Shown here: positions 63,323 through 64,000 of the stretch, one piece after another
Numbering within the stretch: position 1 is the stretch's first letter
Layout of the letters: every line of letters starts with the position of its first letter
Origin: Cloacibacillus sp.
Lineage (GTDB): Bacteria > Synergistota > Synergistia > Synergistales > Synergistaceae
Direction of reading: 5' to 3'
Assembly (NCBI GenBank): GCA_036655895.1
Contig: JAVVPF010000005.1
Coordinates: forward strand, 1 to 64,000
Length of the DNA: 64,000 nucleotides
Position numbers and translations under genes: made by a program
The notes under the pieces: generated by a model
The model's database searches: none
Told to the model about the DNA's origin: nothing
The model's input: only the letters and a program-made list of their open reading frames with translations

Positions 63323-64000
63323 GCTCTCATTCCGGACGCCTCTGCACTGCGGCGCGGGAGAAAGCGCAAAATCACTGGACAGCTCCAGCGCCTCAATATG
63401 CGCGGACACGCTCTTCTCCGCGCTTTGTTCACAGGCCGCCGTAGACGGTGGGCCGGAGGCCGCATCGGAGCTGTGCGCCGCCGCGAAAGAGGGAGAGGCG
63501 CTCTTCAGCGACCTTTTTCCGTATCACGGAGAGGAGCTCTATATTCCAAAGCCGGCCATGCTCCCTGCGGCGTTCAGTGAAACGCTTGCGGCTGACAAAA
63601 AGAAAGTTATGAAAAGCCTTGAATACATCCCCATTCTGAAACTCGATGACTATGCAAGTTCAATGCGGGGCAAAGCGGCCTTCGAAATTGACGGCATATT
63701 CAAAGATTTTGCGTCGGCCGAAAGCATAGAAAAAGTTTCCTTAAAAGGGCGGGAGGAAAGCAGCCCTTACTGCGTGGCAGCCACAGTATTCAACGCGAAA
63801 TGCGGCCTCTACGGGATCGTCCTGTCTGAAAATCAAGAAATACTGACAAAAATAAAGCGCCTGCTGCGCCTTTTAGGAGCTGGAGGAATAGGCGGCAAAG
63901 TAAGCTCCGGATACGGCAAATTTAAAATCCTGGGCGACGAAATAGAAATGGAAAACGTAAACGAGGCTGTTGATGCACAGACGACGGCGCTCTGGCGTAT
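63303..64000 (+). CDS. csm4: CRISPR type III-A Csm4 (partial, runs off window)
   Basis: Reading frame open to the end of the window, 232 complete codons. It begins MNCYLYKLSFRTPLHCG and contains the glycine-rich loop GAGGIGGKVSSGYGKF near residue 195, typical of the Csm4 RAMP protein that caps the crRNA 5' end. The ATG lies 20 bases inside the end of csm3, implying coupling. csm5 and the array should follow beyond the window. Confidence 0.9.
   Translation, partial: MNCYLYKLSFRTPLHCGAGESAKSLDSSSASICADTLFSALCSQAAVDGGPEAASELCAAAKEGEALFSDLFPYHGEELYIPKPAMLPAAFSETLAADKKKVMKSLEYIPILKLDDYASSMRGKAAFEIDGIFKDFASAESIEKVSLKGREESSPYCVAATVFNAKCGLYGIVLSENQEILTKIKRLLRLLGAGGIGGKVSSGYGKFKILGDEIEMENVNEAVDAQTTALWR

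Overview
The window looks like chromosomal DNA from an anaerobic, amino-acid-fermenting, diderm bacterium. It carries a complete Rnf complex, a one-iron superoxide reductase, an iron-sulfur serine dehydratase, citrate lyase, several amino-acid or organic-acid transporters and many 4Fe-4S proteins, with moderately high GC coding sequence and AT-rich spacers. Gene content and protein character suggest Synergistota, possibly Cloacibacillus-like. That placement is inference; no rRNA is present to confirm it.

Layout. 0.3-5.5 kb: rnfCDGEAB. 5.6-10.6 kb (minus strand): a small membrane protein, a DctPQM TRAP transporter and a paired chromate-type transporter. 10.8-18.6 kb: a secreted DUF2993-like protein, then the replication origin region dnaA-dnaN-recF-mnmG-dciA, with DnaA-box clusters on both sides of dnaA and an unwinding-element candidate just before dnaN. 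18.7-28.7 kb: superoxide reductase, a cupin, a DUF362 ferredoxin protein, mntP, an AI-2E-type permease, a solitary ftsZ, a degenerate metallopeptidase-like protein, yigZ, a HIT protein and two tandem SYLF proteins. 28.7-34.4 kb: a GntR-controlled catabolic module (class III aminotransferase, saccharopine-dehydrogenase-like enzyme, Na+/alanine-type symporter). 34.5-42.5 kb: polyphosphate and phosphate genes (ppk1-ppx, pstSCAB) around an orphan protease-propeptide-like protein. 42.5-47.3 kb: small Fe-S-like protein, GNAT, SUI1/YciH and a large sensor with an EAL domain.

47.6-54.6 kb: a cobalamin riboswitch with a strong promoter lies ahead of aconitase-family hydratase, NADP-isocitrate dehydrogenase and citrate lyase (citDEF). 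Together these enzymes could convert 2-oxoglutarate to citrate and then to oxaloacetate and acetate; the riboswitch suggests this route is expressed when B12 is scarce. 54.6-58.1 kb (minus strand): serine dehydratase, then a separately promoted Na+-solute symporter with a tiny accessory subunit. The symporter is preceded by a 33-residue leader peptide with eight tyrosines and a terminator, which is the architecture of tyrosine-tRNA-sensing attenuation.

58.2-64.0 kb: a type III-A CRISPR-Cas operon (csm6, cas10, csm2, csm3, csm4...) running off the end of the window. Cas10 HD and GGDD motifs and the Csm6 HEPN motif are intact, but the Csm3 position aligned with the target-RNA-cleaving aspartate is asparagine. 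This predicts a complex that signals through cyclic oligoadenylate without slicing its target. No CRISPR array, tRNA, rRNA or transposase was seen.
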